In this document: piece by piece, positions 6,780 through 10,587 of the stretch
Numbering within the stretch: position 1 is the stretch's first letter
Layout: each line of letters begins with the position of its first letter
NCBI GenBank assembly: GCA_913054445.1
Contig: CAJXIK010000046.1
Location: forward strand, 1 to 10,587
DNA from: an uncultured Bermanella sp.
Lineage (GTDB): Bacteria > Pseudomonadota > Gammaproteobacteria > Pseudomonadales > Oceanobacteraceae
DNA length: 10,587 nt
Direction of reading: 5' to 3'
Notes under the pieces: model-generated
Seen by the model: the letters and a program-made list of their open reading frames with translations, nothing else
Database searches by the model: none
Told to the model about the DNA's origin: nothing
Program-made: the position numbers and the translations under genes

Positions 6780-7271
6780 TTAAATTTGGTACTTGCCGAG
6801 CTTGCTCTTTTTACCCTGCCATTTTTCTCGCCATGAGCTGAGGCAGTCGTGTTTAAACTTGAAGGTGCGCTGCACCCGCGCGCTTTTATAGATCCAAACT
6901 TGTTGCTGATTGGGCTTATGTTTCACCAGTTGTGCCTTGCCAAAGCGCTTAATGATGGCGGCGGCGGGCATGCCTTTTTGAAATTGTTTTTTAACTCTTA
7001 GGTTACGCAGTTGAGTGGCGCTGAAGCTCGCACAGCTCGCGTTCTTGGGCGGTGTGTTAGTGGCGGCTTTGGTGGTTTTATTTGTGCCGTTGGGCGCGTC
7101 GATGGTCTTTAGCTTTAAGGCCATGCCTTGTTTAACTTGATAGGGCTGAGATTGAGAATCACAGGGCGTCGCGGCGAAGGTGATTTCTGATTTTTCGTTT
7201 AGGCAGCGGTATACCTGGCCGTGGCACAGGCTGCTGACGAGGGCAATGAGGGTGATGTACAGAATTTTCAT
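6780..7271 (-). CDS. Secreted DUF4124 protein with BamE-like C-terminal domain
   Basis: This 163-residue protein has a cleavable-looking signal peptide (MKILYITLIALVSSLCHG, cut likely after G18). There is no proper lipobox, as Leu precedes Cys16. Residues about 19-40 are a DUF4124 module (VYRC...G-less loop...ITFAATPC, C23 and C37 probably disulfide-bonded). A Lys/Thr/Asn-rich linker runs to about 80. The C-terminal part contains FQKGMPAAAIIKRFGKAQLV...QQQVWIY, which resembles the GM...V...G.P...W.Y pattern of SmpA/BamE-like folds, then C143. Only C80 and C143 remain as a possible second disulfide. The mature part is very basic. It likely acts in the periplasm, role unknown. AAGGA before the ATG supports the start. 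It lies downstream of valS on the same strand but is separated by 246 bp with a large hairpin. Confidence 0.85.
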   Translation of the reverse strand: MKILYITLIALVSSLCHGQVYRCLNEKSEITFAATPCDSQSQPYQVKQGMALKLKTIDAPNGTNKTTKAATNTPPKNASCASFSATQLRNLRVKKQFQKGMPAAAIIKRFGKAQLVKHKPNQQQVWIYKSARVQRTFKFKHDCLSSWREKWQGKKSKLGKYQI

Positions 7272-7287
7272 ACAAGTCCTTTTGTAT
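7270..7287 (-). promoter_or_regulatory. Small hairpin presenting the DUF4124 ribosome binding site
   Basis: In the transcript, AUACAA and UUGUAU can pair as a 6-bp stem with AAGGAC, the Shine-Dalgarno sequence, as the loop. The stem covers the first two bases of the start codon. The stem is A/U rich and weak, so any effect on translation (for example temperature sensitivity) is speculative. Confidence 0.4.
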
Positions 7288-7337
7288 AAAACGTTAATTA
7301 AGCTTTGACGTGAATTATTTTATTTATTCGCCAGCCC

Positions 7338-7440
7338 AGAGGTTTAGTGCTTCTATTTGAGGTCGCCGTATATCCATCCCTGGAGGCTTAGCTTTGGCAT
7401 CCATGCCAAAGATTTCCTCAAATAGAAACACTAAACCTCT
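7338..7440 (-). repeat. Structured long inverted repeat element downstream of valS
   Basis: The arms 7338-7362 and 7416-7440 are inverted repeats matching at 24 of 25 positions (C7350 gives the one mismatch). Inside lies a 9-bp stem, CTTTGGCAT at 7392-7400 with ATGCCAAAG at 7403-7411. A smaller hairpin, TCCA-TCCC-TGGA, is at 7373-7384. Read on the minus strand, the loop regions are AUGGAU and AGGGAU, with another AUGGAU directly after. The type (GGCATGGATGCC ... CAGGGATG) resembles dispersed palindromic repeats I recall from marine gammaproteobacteria. It could end the valS transcript, although no U-run follows closely. It holds no real gene; a 26-codon frame across it is a by-product. Confidence 0.85.
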
Positions 7441-7517
7441 AAGCTAAATTATTTCAGTGGCGAGGCTAGTGATTTTTCTTTGGCGGCTTAAGAACTCGAC
7501 CGGTCATGGACGGGCGC

Positions 7518-10409
<2,892 letters not shown>

Positions 10410-10454
10410 TGCCATGCTTGTATGCACCAAAGATTAAACTGAAAAATGGCAGCG

Positions 10455-10460
10455 ATTATA
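10455..10460 (-). promoter_or_regulatory. Predicted -10 box of the valS promoter
   Basis: The minus strand carries a consensus TATAAT 45 bp upstream of the chosen valS start. The bases where a -35 box would sit, 17 bp further up (TACTAT), are poor. The spacer between contains a run of seven C (G7 at 10471-10477 on the plus strand). No terminator or other gene is seen between this site and the window end. Confidence 0.5.
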
Positions 10461-10563
10461 GCGGTTTTTAGGGGGGGATAGTAGCTACCCGCCTGGGAGA
10501 TCAGGGCAGTCGCATTAAAATAAGCACAGCGGTCAACCTGTGAAATCTGCCTGATCAAAATTG

Positions 10564-10587
10564 GGTTTAGTGATTTTTTAGGTCGCC
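10564..10587 (-). repeat. Probable partial second copy of the structured repeat, cut by the window end
   Basis: GGTTTAGTG (10564-10572) and AGGTCGCC (10580-10587) match 7341-7349 and 7360-7367 of the element downstream of valS, in the same order and orientation. The variable part between them is 7 bp here and 10 bp there. This is the left arm plus the first inner bases, and the rest would lie beyond the window. Confidence 0.6.

Noticed and set aside
7324..7404. Minus-strand 26-codon frame beginning MDAKAKPPG and running through the hairpin element
   Set aside because: It lies wholly within the inverted repeat and its flank and has no clear ribosome site. Its start codon is in the ATGGAT hairpin loop. 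It is better explained as a by-product of the repeat, although such frames are sometimes annotated as small hypothetical proteins.
7338..7440. Integron attC site
   Set aside because: The element is a long imperfect palindrome like an attC, but no GTTRRRY-type core is found at the arm end (GTTTAG has T in the first purine position), and there is no integrase or cassette array nearby.
10410..10430. valS start at the TTG at 10430
   Set aside because: It is a rare start codon with no ribosome site, and it adds residues not expected from the E. coli ValS N-terminus. The downstream ATGs fit better.

Overview
The window looks like chromosomal DNA of a free-living, probably marine gammaproteobacterium. 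The basis is a ValS close to the E. coli/Marinobacter/Cellvibrio type, a stomatin-NfeD pair arranged like E. coli qmcA-ybbJ, DUF4124 and old-yellow-enzyme proteins, and two-component proteins of a type common in that class. The genus is not assigned. I see no transposase, tRNA, rRNA, CRISPR array or phage gene.

Left part (1-2905): a signalling locus. A response regulator with a large C-terminal extension (minus strand, cut by the window edge) is divergent from a soluble histidine kinase that carries an N-terminal receiver-like domain. A stand-alone receiver follows the kinase at 23 bp. All the receivers keep their phospho-acceptor Asp, so a small cytoplasmic phosphorelay is plausible. No recognisable DNA-binding or enzymatic output domain is visible.

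Middle (2906-5256): a gene-poor spacer rich in short palindromes and G-rich repeats. It is followed by a minus-strand short-chain dehydrogenase relative that lacks the usual catalytic Tyr, and a divergent plus-strand old-yellow-enzyme flavoprotein. The two are separated by a 332-bp spacer with a good sigma70-like promoter for the flavoprotein.

Right part (5264-10587), all minus strand: valS, then a small secreted DUF4124 protein with a BamE-like tail, then a stomatin/SPFH protein (qmcA-like) and its NfeD partner. The last two form an operon. The NfeD gene ends 7 bp from the convergent flavoprotein gene.

The most interesting non-coding feature is a 103-bp structured inverted repeat just downstream of valS (7338-7440). 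Its 25-bp arms match at 24 positions, and it has two inner hairpins whose loops show ANGGA-type sequence in the minus-strand transcript. The last 24 bp of the window look like the beginning of a second copy in the same orientation, so valS appears to be bracketed by two copies of a dispersed element.
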